Shown: positions 1 to 8,165, counted from the first letter of the stretch. The stretch: 64,000 nucleotides of DNA from Clostridium isatidis (GCF_002285495.1 NZ_CP016786.1:1254001-1318000); one strand, 5' to 3'. The notes: generated by a model not told the origin, from the letters alone. A program made the numbers and translations.

Positions 1-2
1 TA

Positions 3-221
3 AAAAGTTCCTTAAAAACCTTATTAATAGAATTTGATAAGGACTTTTATATATACGAGACTAAACTCCATTTTGATGATAATGAAAATTATAAAAGCTG
101 TAACTCTTTTAAGCTCGAATTCATATGTAATAAGGATTTAGCTTTAGAAGTCATTACAATAATAAAAAAAATTATTAATGATAAATCACCTTACTTTAAC
201 ATTATTCCAATTATTAATTAA
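3..221 (+). CDS. C-terminal end of an unknown protein (partial)
   Basis: An open frame enters from the left edge and ends at a TAA at 219-221, leaving 72 residues of a C-terminus. The tail is rich in Lys, Ile and Asn and ends PYFNIIPIIN. It contains a Cys pair but no motif I recognise, and no membrane segment. It is the only plus-strand gene in the first 17 kb and converges on the collagen-like gene, with a hairpin at 238-272 between them. Composition looks coding, and the stop is placed just before a good terminator, which supports a real gene. Function cannot be assigned from this fragment. Confidence 0.6.
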   Translation, partial: KSSLKTLLIEFDKDFYIYETKLHFDDNENYKSCNSFKLEFICNKDLALEVITIIKKIINDKSPYFNIIPIIN

Positions 222-237
222 TTCTTGTTTACACAGA

Positions 238-272
238 AATATGCCAGGTTTAATTAATAAACCCGGCATATT
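238..272. terminator. Bidirectional hairpin terminator
   Basis: A 15-bp stem (238-252 pairing with 258-272, one mismatch, core ATGCC.GGTTTA) with a 5-nt loop lies between two converging genes. AT-rich flanks on both sides suit termination in both directions. Confidence 0.75.
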
Positions 273-295
273 CCATATAATTATTATAATTAAAT

Positions 296-1330
296 TTAAT
301 TTAAAGCTACTCCTGCACTTGCATAACCAGTTATAAAGAAGTTTAGAGTACTTGATACTGCTGTAAATACTAATAACAAGCGTGAATGTGCTGGTACAGG
401 AACATTTAAATTTGATACTGTAAACCCTGTTGAAATGAAATTTTCTGGTACGGTTCCAGATAATAATGGAGATAATTGTACTACTGTACCTCTCAATGGT
501 CTAAATATATTATTCGAAACATTATCTGTTCCTGTAGAAATATATAATAGAGCATTAATTGTAACATCTGCAGGAAGATCCACTTCATCCGCAGTACTAA
601 AAAAGGCAGTAATTCCTGTTATTGTCCCATCTCTAGGAACAGAAAATGCCATATTTCTTAGTGCACCATTAGCATTAGTAGATAAGTCTATTAATCCCCC
701 TGCCAATGTATCCACTGAAACAGAATTGCCAAAACCAATTAATCCTACTGTACGAGCTGAATTTAAAGCACCAGTTTCTAGGGTTACAGGAAGTCCCGAT
801 GCAAATGGGATTACCGCACCAGTACCTGGTAAGCCTTGTGGTCCTTGCGGTCCTTGTGGCCCTGCTGGTCCTTGTGGTCCTGCGACTCCTTGCGGTCCTT
901 GCGGTCCTTGTGGTCCTTGTGGTCCTTGTGGCCCAGTTGGCCCCTGTGGTCCTTGCGGTCCTTGTGGCCCTTGAATTCCTTGCGGTCCTTGTGGTCCTGT
1001 TGGTCCTTGTGGTCCTGCCGGCCCTTGTAAACCTTGTGGTCCTGCTGGTCCTTGCGGTCCTTGTGCTCCTGTTGCTCCTTGTAATCCTCTTGGTCCCGTT
1101 GGTCCTTGTGGTCCTGTTGGTCCTTGTGGCCCCCTTGGTCCTCTTGGTCCCGGTTCACCTTGTGGCCCTCTTGGCCCTCTCGGTCCTGGTTCACCTTGTG
1201 GCCCTCTTGGCCCTCTCGGTCCTCTCTTACATTTTGGATCCGGCTTACATTCTAAATCATCTTTATCCATATTATGATCATGATTGGAAAATTCATATTC
1301 AAACTCTTCTAAATATTTATCAATATTCAT
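296..1330 (-). CDS. Collagen-like exosporium protein with BclB-type C-terminal domain
   Basis: This 344-residue protein has three parts. Residues 1-36 are an acidic, Cys-containing leader. Residues 37-168 are about 44 uninterrupted Gly-X-Y triplets, mostly GPQ, GPR and GPT. Residues about 170-344 are a globular domain starting GAVIPFASG with PRDGTI further on, matching the BclB C-terminal domain of exosporium glycoproteins. The family makes trimeric collagen-like filaments on the spore surface; surface location here is inferred from the family. There is no classical signal peptide, as is usual for mother-cell-made exosporium proteins. The start has a strong AGGAGGA site 5 nt upstream. Repeat number is probably variable between strains. 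Confidence 0.88.
   Translation of the reverse strand: MNIDKYLEEFEYEFSNHDHNMDKDDLECKPDPKCKRGPRGPRGPQGEPGPRGPRGPQGEPGPRGPRGPQGPTGPQGPTGPRGLQGATGAQGPQGPAGPQGLQGPAGPQGPTGPQGPQGIQGPQGPQGPQGPTGPQGPQGPQGPQGPQGVAGPQGPAGPQGPQGPQGLPGTGAVIPFASGLPVTLETGALNSARTVGLIGFGNSVSVDTLAGGLIDLSTNANGALRNMAFSVPRDGTITGITAFFSTADEVDLPADVTINALLYISTGTDNVSNNIFRPLRGTVVQLSPLLSGTVPENFISTGFTVSNLNVPVPAHSRLLLVFTAVSSTLNFFITGYASAGVALN
827..1222 (-). repeat. Gly-X-Y collagen-like triplet repeat region
   Basis: About 44 tandem 9-bp units encode Gly-Pro-Gln, Gly-Pro-Arg, Gly-Pro-Thr and variants. A longer internal duplication (GPRGPRGPQGEP, twice) lies at the 5' side of the gene. The nucleotide repeat also opens long false frames on both strands. 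Confidence 0.9.
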
Positions 1331-1476
1331 TTTGTTCCTCCTCTTATTTTCTTAAGTTAACAAAAAATCACCTAAAGCTTTCATATAATACATATATATT
1401 CTAATATTTATTAAATGTTCTACTAATAAATTAACTAGCTATTACACAATTTAAAGAAAATTGATTAGAAGTATAA

Positions 1477-1530
1477 AAAAAGGAGCTGTCGCATTAGTGG
1501 ATTAAAATCCGTTAGCGATAGCTCCTTTTT
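1477..1530. terminator. Hairpin at the left end of the IS element
   Basis: A 16-bp stem with one mismatch (1477-1492 with 1515-1530, core AAAAAGGAGCT) is flanked by A and T runs, so it reads as a terminator in both directions. Its outer arm is also the left inverted repeat of the IS element. The loop contains TGGATTAAAATCC, itself palindromic. Confidence 0.7.
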
Positions 1531-3363
1531 CTATTCTATAAATTAACTTTTTAGGTGTTATTTTTATTTGCATGTAAATCAACTAAAAATAGGCGCACTT
1601 CAATAAGCCTCAGAAAAAAAGCTTTTTTAAAATTTAACTTATGAGGCTTTCTTCAATTCAAATAAGTGCTTACCAGTGCGGCCCGCTTGTATTTTACTAT
1701 GTAATTTATTTATATTGTGTGCCATTGCAAGAAGTATACTTTCTGCTAATACATTCTTTTGCCCACGACACATAAATCTTCTGAAATTCATGTCTTGTTT
1801 TATTTGTGCAAAAGAACCTTCTGCTTGAATACTTCTGTTCATTCTAAGCAAGCAACCTTCTTCGCTTAGAATTCTTTCTAAATCAGACTTTCTTTGGCGA
1901 TTAAACTTTTTTGATGTTTCAAATCTTTTTACTCTTTCTTCCAAAGGAGTTTTACAATTATTCCCTTTGATGCAACTACTCTTGTAAGTGCAATCATTGC
2001 AATCTTCACAAACATAAATTGTCTTTTCACTTTCATATCCTGTTTTAGATTTTCTAATTTTTATATTTTCAGCCTTTAACTGCTTACCATTTCGGCATAT
2101 GTAGAAATCTTTTTCTTCATTGTAATCCATGTTTTCTATTTTACCGATATCATTTTTATATTTTCTTGTTTTTGATATTTCATAATTAGATGGCTTAATA
2201 AATGCTATTTGATTATTTTCTTCAATAAATGAATAGTTCTCCTCACTTTCATATCCAGCATCTGCAACTATTTTTAAGTATTTAAATTTTAAGTTTTCTT
2301 CCATGCTTTTCAAGAAAGGTATTAGCGTAGTTGTATCCGTTGGTTGTGGTCCAACTGTAAGCCATGTAATATATTCTGAATCTACACCATGCTGCACATT
2401 ATAAGCTGGCTTAAGTTGACCGTTTTTCATAGCATCTTCTTTCATCCTCATAAATGTAGCATCAACATCAGTTTTTGAGTAACTGTTTCTATCTCCGCAA
2501 GTGTACACTTTTTGAGTATATTCTTTAAACTTTGAAAGATATTCTTCAAGTTTTTCTATTGATCGTTGCAATGCAGTTTTTCTTTTCCCACATCCGTGAA
2601 CGAATTCTATTCCTTCTGATTTCTTTAGTGCATAAAGCTTTTTTCTAAGCTTTTTTACATGTTTCATTTGAACTTCATTTTTATAGATTAACTTAATATC
2701 ATAAAGTTCTTCGCACTCTTTAACAAGGTCGGCCACTTTAATTAGCAATTTTGCCATGTTTTTTGTAACTGCCTTTTTCCAGACAAAAGTATATTTATTT
2801 GCATAAGCTTCTATTTTTGTGCCATCAATAAAGATAGCATCTCCTGATATCTCACCAATTTTATAAAGAAATTTAGCTGTTTCAGCTAAGATCCTTTCAG
2901 AACATGGAGCAAAATGAAGACTTCTAAATCTTGCAAATGTTGCATGATCCGGAGCGGATGCTCCCTCAAGCAAAAACATAAAATTAATGTCTCTACGGCA
3001 TGCCTTTTCAATATCTCGAGACGAATAAATCTTATTCATATATCCATAAGTCATGATTTTCAGCATTTTTCTTGGCGATACTTGATTTTCCTTTATCTTG
3101 GAATAAGTCGAATATAAATCTGTTAAATCCATCTCCTCTACAAATTGACTTAGTAATCGCACTGAATCATTAACCGGTATCATGTAATCAATATTTAATG
3201 GAAGTTTTAATTGATAAAACTTTTGGTTTAATGTATAATTCTTTTGTAAAATATTTTCTTTGTGCATAAAAATATTTTATCATAAATCCTAAACTCATGG
3301 AGTCTAGGATTTATTTTTTTGCACAAAAAGGGACTGTGCACTAATTATTAGTGCGACAGCCCC
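1482..3363 (-). mobile_element. IS1182-family insertion sequence, apparently intact
   Basis: One complete transposase gene is bounded by inverted ends. The left end GGAGCTGTCGCATTAGT (from 1482) matches the inverted right end GGGGCTGTCGCACTAAT (from 3363) at 14 of 17 positions. Both ends lie inside terminator-like hairpins. The right boundary is 7 bp from the rnfB stop codon, so the element forms the immediate downstream flank of the rnf operon. I could not identify a clear target-site duplication; the flanks are A/T runs. The exact ends are inferred from the repeats. Confidence 0.8.
1639..3267 (-). CDS. IS1182 family transposase
   Basis: A full-length 542-residue DDE transposase. The N-terminal third is the DUF772-type domain (around MLKIMTYGYMNKIYSSRDIEKAC). 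The catalytic Asp candidates lie in FIDGTKIEAYANKY and VADAGYESEENY, and the catalytic Glu in SIQAEGSFAQIKQDM. A Cys cluster (CEDCNDC...CIKGNNC), typical of this family, sits between the second Asp and the Glu. There is no frameshift or internal stop, so it may be active. Its promoter and start lie inside the right end of the element. Confidence 0.93.
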   Translation of the reverse strand: MHKENILQKNYTLNQKFYQLKLPLNIDYMIPVNDSVRLLSQFVEEMDLTDLYSTYSKIKENQVSPRKMLKIMTYGYMNKIYSSRDIEKACRRDINFMFLLEGASAPDHATFARFRSLHFAPCSERILAETAKFLYKIGEISGDAIFIDGTKIEAYANKYTFVWKKAVTKNMAKLLIKVADLVKECEELYDIKLIYKNEVQMKHVKKLRKKLYALKKSEGIEFVHGCGKRKTALQRSIEKLEEYLSKFKEYTQKVYTCGDRNSYSKTDVDATFMRMKEDAMKNGQLKPAYNVQHGVDSEYITWLTVGPQPTDTTTLIPFLKSMEENLKFKYLKIVADAGYESEENYSFIEENNQIAFIKPSNYEISKTRKYKNDIGKIENMDYNEEKDFYICRNGKQLKAENIKIRKSKTGYESEKTIYVCEDCNDCTYKSSCIKGNNCKTPLEERVKRFETSKKFNRQRKSDLERILSEEGCLLRMNRSIQAEGSFAQIKQDMNFRRFMCRGQKNVLAESILLAMAHNINKLHSKIQAGRTGKHLFELKKAS

Positions 3364-3366
3364 TTT
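3325..3366 (-). terminator. Hairpin at the IS right end, downstream of rnfB
   Basis: Read on the minus strand, AAAGGGGCTGTCGCACTA pairs with TAGTGCACAGTCCCTTT (one mismatch, one bulge) and is followed by TTTTTG. It begins 4 bases after the rnfB stop, so it likely ends the rnf transcript while also forming the IS terminal repeat. Confidence 0.7.
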
Positions 3367-3369
3367 AAA

Positions 3370-4167
3370 TTAACTTACAAAAATATTTTTTATTGATTTT
3401 GTTGGACATTTCTTAGTACAGATTTCACAGTTTACGCACTTATTATAATCAACTAAAGCCAGATTGTTTAATACATGAACTGCATCATGAGGGCAGTTTC
3501 TTTCACATAATTTGCATCCAATACATGCATTAGAACAGTTTTCTCTTACATGTTTGCCTATTTCAGTATTATTACATTCTACTCTTACTTTACTCTCGTA
3601 TGGTACAGATTCTATTAGCCCCTTAGGACAAATATCAATACATGCTCCACAGTTTGTACATTTTTCTTTATCTACTTTTGCTACCCCATTTATTACTTTA
3701 ATAGCATCAAATTCACATACTCTAACACAACTTTCTAAACCTAAACATCCATAGGAGCAAGCTTTATTTCCTCCTGCTTCCATTAGACTAGCTGTAATAC
3801 AGTCATGAACACCTTTCAATTCATATCTATTTTTTGCCGCATCACAATTTCCATTACATTTTACATAAGCTGTCATCTTTTTAACATTATCAACTGCAAC
3901 TCCAAAAACCTTACCTATTTCTTCTGCAGTTTTTGCTCCACCTACTGTACATAGATTTAATTTCGCTCCAGACATAACCATTGCCTCAGCATAGGCGTCA
4001 CAACCTGCATAACCACAACCTCCACAGTTTGCTCCAGGCAGACACTCTCTTAATTTTGGTATTCTAGGATCAACCTTAATTTCAAATTTTTTAGAAGCAA
4101 AGCCAAGTAAAACTCCAAAAATTAATCCCAGTATTCCTAATATAAGGGCTGCATATATAACGTTCAT
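3370..4167 (-). CDS. rnfB: Rnf complex subunit RnfB, ferredoxin-type electron entry
   Basis: RnfB is the multi-cluster subunit that accepts electrons from reduced ferredoxin. At 265 residues, an N-terminal membrane helix (about 3-24) is followed by the [4Fe-4S] domain with CLPGANCGGCGYAGCDAYAEAM. After that come ferredoxin-type motifs CVRVCEF, CTNCGACIDICP, CIGCKLCERNCP and CVNCEICTKKCP. All Cys motifs are complete. It is the last gene of the six-gene operon, starting 15 bp after rnfA behind a strong GGAGG site. The IS element begins right after its stop, so the operon's natural downstream region may have been displaced. Confidence 0.95.
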   Translation of the reverse strand: MNVIYAALILGILGLIFGVLLGFASKKFEIKVDPRIPKLRECLPGANCGGCGYAGCDAYAEAMVMSGAKLNLCTVGGAKTAEEIGKVFGVAVDNVKKMTAYVKCNGNCDAAKNRYELKGVHDCITASLMEAGGNKACSYGCLGLESCVRVCEFDAIKVINGVAKVDKEKCTNCGACIDICPKGLIESVPYESKVRVECNNTEIGKHVRENCSNACIGCKLCERNCPHDAVHVLNNLALVDYNKCVNCEICTKKCPTKSIKNIFVS

Positions 4168-4182
4168 ATAAATCCCCTCCTT

Positions 4183-4758
4183 TTAGTGTATTAATCCCTG
4201 GAAGCCCAAGAATGCGATTGACATTAATGCTGCAGTAAATAAAGTAGTTGGTAATCCTCGTAAAACAACAGGGATATTTTCATTATTATCAATCCTTTCT
4301 CTAATGAATGATAATAAAACTATTGCTAGAAAGTATCCTAATGAAGCACCCAAACCATTTACTACTGCTTGAATGAAATTATATTCTTCTTGTACATTTA
4401 ATGTTGCCACCCCTAAAACTGCACAATTTGTTGTAATTAATGGTAAATATATTCCTAAAGCCTTATAAAGAGCAGGAGAATATTTTCTTATTGCCATTTC
4501 TACAAATTGAACTAAAGCAGCAATTACAAGAACAAAAGCAATTGTACTTAAGTATTCAAGTTCAAACTTTTCTAACAATTTATAAACTAACCAAGACATA
4601 ACTGATGCAAGAGTAATAACAAAAGTTACTGCAAGCCCCATTCCTAATGCTGAACTCTTTTTCTTAGAAACTCCAAGGAATGAACATATACCTAGGAACT
4701 TTGATAATACAAAGTTGTTTACAAACATTGCACTTATAAAAATCATTAATAATTCCAT
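4183..4758 (-). CDS. rnfA: Rnf complex integral membrane subunit RnfA
   Basis: A 191-residue polytopic membrane protein of normal family length, with about six helices and the conserved paired motifs NNFVLSKFLGICSFLG near the N-terminus and TTNCAVLG in the middle. RnfA and RnfE form the antiparallel membrane core that holds a [2Fe-2S] cluster between them. The two Cys-containing motifs needed for that (LGICSFLG and TNCAVLG) are present. It lies between rnfE and rnfB with gaps of 12 and 15 bp, each containing a ribosome site. Confidence 0.95.
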   Translation of the reverse strand: MELLMIFISAMFVNNFVLSKFLGICSFLGVSKKKSSALGMGLAVTFVITLASVMSWLVYKLLEKFELEYLSTIAFVLVIAALVQFVEMAIRKYSPALYKALGIYLPLITTNCAVLGVATLNVQEEYNFIQAVVNGLGASLGYFLAIVLLSFIRERIDNNENIPVVLRGLPTTLFTAALMSIAFLGFQGLIH

Positions 4759-4770
4759 CTATTTCTCCCC

Positions 4771-5481
4771 CTATATGTCCTCTTTTTTTAATTGAAGCCT
4801 ATCATCAATATCACAAGTACCAGTACCGCAGCCTGAACAGCTTTCACAATTATGTTCAAGAGGCTTAAACTCTTCACCTGTTTGTGCAGATTTTTTAATT
4901 TTAAAATAATTCAAAATTATAACTAAAACTCCTAAGGTGAAAAAAGCACCTGGTGCTAAAATCATAATGGAAGCAGGCTTAAATGCTTCTGGCAACACTT
5001 TTATACCTAAAAATTTTCCTGCACCTAATATCTCCCTAAAGGAAGCAATCAAAAATAACCCCAAAGTAAAACCAAGTCCCATTCCAATTCCATCAAAAAT
5101 TGAAGGTATTATTGGATTTTTAGAAGCATAGGCCTCAGCTCTTCCCAAAATAACACAATTAACAACTATTAGTGGTATAAAAATACCAAGGGATGCATAT
5201 AAACTTGGTAAATATCCTTGTATCAACATATCAATCATTGTAACAAATGAAGCTATTACAACAATATAAGCTGGTATTCTAATTTTATCAGGTATAAATT
5301 TTCTAAGAGCTGAAATCATTGCATTAGAAAATATTAAAACTACAGTTGCTGCTATTCCCATCCCCAATGCATTCTCTACACTTGTTGTAACTGCTAGAGT
5401 AGGACACATAGCTAAAACCTGAACAAAAATCGGATTTTCTGTAAGCAGTCCATTTTTTAATCTTTCAACTATTCTATTCAT
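4771..5481 (-). CDS. rnfE: Rnf complex integral membrane subunit RnfE with a Cys-rich tail
   Basis: A 236-residue paralogue of RnfA with six predicted helices and the core motifs NPIFVQVLAMCPTLAVT and VVNCVILGRAEAYASKNP. The membrane part ends near residue 190. A hydrophilic tail follows with C212, C215, C218 and C223 (CESCSGCGTGTC) and a preceding His. This tail is not needed for the membrane [2Fe-2S] site, which uses the two Cys motifs in the core, and it could bind metal or an extra cluster. The gene sits between rnfG and rnfA in the operon. Confidence 0.94.
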   Translation of the reverse strand: MNRIVERLKNGLLTENPIFVQVLAMCPTLAVTTSVENALGMGIAATVVLIFSNAMISALRKFIPDKIRIPAYIVVIASFVTMIDMLIQGYLPSLYASLGIFIPLIVVNCVILGRAEAYASKNPIIPSIFDGIGMGLGFTLGLFLIASFREILGAGKFLGIKVLPEAFKPASIMILAPGAFFTLGVLVIILNYFKIKKSAQTGEEFKPLEHNCESCSGCGTGTCDIDDRLQLKKEDI

Positions 5482-5501
5482 ATTTACCTCCCAATTCTAA
5501 A

Positions 5502-6182
5502 CTAATTTGAAGTTCCTTCTGTACTTGCGCTAGTTTCTGCATCTGAGCTAGCTCCTGTTTCTACATCTAAACCTTCTTCAACACTAGAGCTAGCACTTGT
5601 TTCTACGTCTGGAGCTGCTACTTCTTCTCCCTTAATTTCAGTTAGATAAAATGCTATTGCCTCATTAACACCATTAATTGTTGCATTACTTGAAACAGTT
5701 GCTCCTGTTACAGCTTGTACTTCATTATCAGAACTAGGTTCAACTTTAACAACCTTTAAATATTCTTTAATAGGCTTATTTCTAAACCTTGCAGTAAATT
5801 CTTCTTCCTTAATCTTTGCTCCAAGTCCTGGAGTTTCATTATGAGCCATTACTTTTAACCCTGTTATCTTATCCTCTGATATCGCTATTGCAAAATCAAT
5901 ATCTCCATGAAACCCCTTACTAGTAAACTTAATAACATGGCCTATAATATCAGTTCCCTTCACAGCTTCATAAACTTCCTTTATGTTACTTTCTTCTTTT
6001 AATTCAACTGCTGCATCTTTTATACTATCCGCTTCTGATAATAAATAAGTTAAATCAGCTTGACTGATTTTAGAATTCTCTAATATTGCTTCTTTTGTTA
6101 AATTATTTACAGCACCAAGTAATGAGGCTGCTATTACGCAAATTACTAAAAGGATTCCTCCTAATTTAAAATTCTCTTTCAT
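5502..6182 (-). CDS. rnfG: Rnf complex FMN-carrying subunit RnfG
   Basis: RnfG is anchored by one N-terminal helix (about 8-26) and carries covalently bound FMN on the outer membrane face. The flavinylation motif is visible as AVTGATVSSN, with T162 the likely attachment residue, and HNETPGLGAKI is conserved. I place the start at 6182, where GGAGG inside the rnfD 3' end lies 10 nt upstream; a longer frame from 6224 lacks a site. Residues 186-226 form a low-complexity tail rich in Ser, Ala, Thr, Glu and Asp, with repeated VETSAS/VETGAS/AETSAS units, unlike the compact family ending. Confidence 0.93.
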   Translation of the reverse strand: MKENFKLGGILLVICVIAASLLGAVNNLTKEAILENSKISQADLTYLLSEADSIKDAAVELKEESNIKEVYEAVKGTDIIGHVIKFTSKGFHGDIDFAIAISEDKITGLKVMAHNETPGLGAKIKEEEFTARFRNKPIKEYLKVVKVEPSSDNEVQAVTGATVSSNATINGVNEAIAFYLTEIKGEEVAAPDVETSASSSVEEGLDVETGASSDAETSASTEGTSN

Positions 6183-6184
6183 TA

Positions 6185-7108
6185 TTATAGAGCCTCCTTC
6201 TTTACTTTTATTTTCTTTGTGCAAAAGTAATCAAGTAATGGAGCAAATAAATTTGCTAATATTATTCCATAATAAGGACCTTCAGTATTATATCCTATAA
6301 TAACTATTATTGATGCCATAACACCTGCTATTACACCAAAAATATACTGACCAATTTTAGTCATAGGAGTTGTACCATAATCTGTAGTCATATAAATTGC
6401 TGCCAGGAAGTATGCCCCCGAAAGCAGTAATTCCTTATCCAAATAACTATTTACGAGCATAGCTGATAATATAAATGCAATTGGTCCCCTAAAATTAATT
6501 CTACCTCGAAATATTAAATACACCCCACCTAGACATAGCGCTAAAATTGAAGTTTCTCCTATACTTCCAGTAGCTTGACCTAATATCCTTTCAAATATAG
6601 AAGCTGTTGCTTCCACAACTGCTACAGAAGCCGATGAAACCGCTTCTGTACCAGAAGCAGCACTAGTTGCATCTGTTACCGGTTTTGCCATTGCCCCTGC
6701 CCAAGATGCTATTAGAAAGGCTTTTGTAGCAGCAGCTGGATTCATAAAGTTTTGACCAAATCCACCAAAGAATTGCTTTACAACAATGATACTAAATATT
6801 GAACCTATTATTGGTATCCATATTGGTACATATGTAGGCATAATTAATCCTAATATAATTCCTTGAACAATTGGACTTAAGTCTGTAATAAAAGTTGTTT
6901 TCTTTACGAACTTATTCCAAACTCCTTCAGCAATTATACTTGATATTACAGTAGTTAATAGTATTTTAACTGAATCCATTTTATAAAAGTATACTCCCGC
7001 TATAACTGCAGGAATTAAAGCTATAATAAAATCTATCATTATCTTATTAAGCCCTGAACCTTTTCTAACATGGGGCGCAGGGGATATTGTAAGTTTTATC
7101 TTTTCCAA
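6185..7108 (-). CDS. rnfD: Rnf complex membrane subunit RnfD
   Basis: A polytopic membrane subunit with conserved SPAPHVRKG at the N-terminus, GGFGQNFMNPAAATKAFL and GSIGETSILALCLGG. Family members carry FMN covalently bound to Thr in an SGAT-like motif before GSIGETS. Here that stretch is an Ala/Ser/Thr-rich loop (about residues 142-169) and the nearest candidate is VVEATASI. I place the start at a TTG (7106-7108) with GGAG 8 nt upstream; a GTG at 7115-7117 overlaps that site and is unlikely. The stop overlaps the ribosome site of rnfG. Confidence 0.92.
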   Translation of the reverse strand: MEKIKLTISPAPHVRKGSGLNKIMIDFIIALIPAVIAGVYFYKMDSVKILLTTVISSIIAEGVWNKFVKKTTFITDLSPIVQGIILGLIMPTYVPIWIPIIGSIFSIIVVKQFFGGFGQNFMNPAAATKAFLIASWAGAMAKPVTDATSAASGTEAVSSASVAVVEATASIFERILGQATGSIGETSILALCLGGVYLIFRGRINFRGPIAFILSAMLVNSYLDKELLLSGAYFLAAIYMTTDYGTTPMTKIGQYIFGVIAGVMASIIVIIGYNTEGPYYGIILANLFAPLLDYFCTKKIKVKKEAL

Positions 7109-7119
7109 TCCTATCACTC

Positions 7120-8064
7120 CTATTTAGACTTTTTATTTATTAAAAATTTCGCGGTTTTCATAGTTTGAGCTACTTCGATTTTTGATGGACATACATAACT
7201 ACATAGTCCACATTCTATACATTTCTCAAGCCCAAATTTTATTAGCTCATCATCTTCTTTAATCTTATGCAATTCTAATAATTTTGCAGGATTTAGATTT
7301 TCAGGACATACTTTTAAACATTCACCACATCTAATACAAGGAGCACTTTCTCCAATATCAATATCATTATCACTTAAAAATAATATTCCTTTTGTATTTA
7401 GTGATATTTTTTCATCTAAATCATATATAGCAATTCCATTAAAATTTCCACCATTAATAACTTTCTTTAATTTGCTAATAGTACCATTTAAACCTTCATA
7501 AACCTGCCTATAAGTAGCATTTTCATTTACAGATACTACAGTTCCTCCTTGTATAGAACTACCATAAACAGTGAAGAGGATTTCTATTTCTTTACTTACA
7601 GCTGCTTGTCCAATTTGAATCACTTCAATTAAATCAAAAATAAGTACATCCTTTTTATCTCCATAAATAATTGAAGATATTTTATCCTTATACAGATCTG
7701 TTTTTGATGGTAATTTTATAACTTCACCAAATTCTCCTAAATCCTTTTCAAGATTCTTATCATTTCCATCTACTACAAATTTAACTTCTCCAATGGATTT
7801 TATTTTTTCTAATCCTTTTATAAAATCCTCTTTTCTAGACCTTAAAATGATTCCATAACCATTTATATTGGGTTGAAAACTAAAAGCTTTAATGATAATT
7901 TTATTATTCTGATTTCCTTCAAAATAAGTATTTAGCTTTTCTATGAATTTTTTAGATTCATTTTTATCTGAGTTTGTTTCTGTAATTAGCTTTTTAATAC
8001 TATCTTCCTTAATCTTAAAAAGCTTATTAGAACTCAATCTGTTACTAAAAAAATCAAAAAACAA
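7120..8064 (-). CDS. rnfC: Short, divergent RnfC with two [4Fe-4S] motifs
   Basis: First gene of the operon, 314 residues, well short of usual RnfC proteins. The C-terminal half is recognisable: a region resembling the RnfC middle (DVLIFDLIEVIQIGQAA), an SLBB-like segment (about 165-230), then CIRCGECLKVCP (C243-C253) and CIECGLCSYVCP (C282-C292). The N-terminal barrel and the Gly-rich NADH/FMN-binding segment normally present are not visible. The start is a TTG with GGAGGG 7 nt upstream, and the upstream 200 bp hold a promoter and no in-frame extension, so this is not an annotation truncation. How NAD is reduced by this complex is therefore unclear. Confidence 0.85.
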   Translation of the reverse strand: MFFDFFSNRLSSNKLFKIKEDSIKKLITETNSDKNESKKFIEKLNTYFEGNQNNKIIIKAFSFQPNINGYGIILRSRKEDFIKGLEKIKSIGEVKFVVDGNDKNLEKDLGEFGEVIKLPSKTDLYKDKISSIIYGDKKDVLIFDLIEVIQIGQAAVSKEIEILFTVYGSSIQGGTVVSVNENATYRQVYEGLNGTISKLKKVINGGNFNGIAIYDLDEKISLNTKGILFLSDNDIDIGESAPCIRCGECLKVCPENLNPAKLLELHKIKEDDELIKFGLEKCIECGLCSYVCPSKIEVAQTMKTAKFLINKKSK

Positions 8065-8136
8065 TATTTATCCCTCCTGTTAAAAAAATAACGGTAATTA
8101 ATACCATATAATACGTATAATCAAACCATCATAGTA

Positions 8137-8165
8137 ATATTACCATATATAAAAGCTATAAACAA
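8137..8165 (-). promoter_or_regulatory. Predicted sigma-A promoter of the rnf operon
   Basis: On the minus strand TTGTTT (8160-8165) and TAATAT (8137-8142) are 17 bp apart, about 75 bp before the rnfC start. The leader contains repeated ATATGGTA elements (around 8102 and 8141) and a near-palindrome GGTAATTAATACC that could be an operator; the regulator is unknown. Confidence 0.5.

Noticed and set aside
811..1194. Minus-strand Lys/Asp/His-rich frame inside the collagen region
   Set aside because: It is the shifted frame of the Gly-X-Y repeat, with no start signal of its own.
435..1404. Long plus-strand frames opposite the collagen-like gene
   Set aside because: They are products of the GC-rich triplet repeat read on the wrong strand; no ribosome site and biased residue content.
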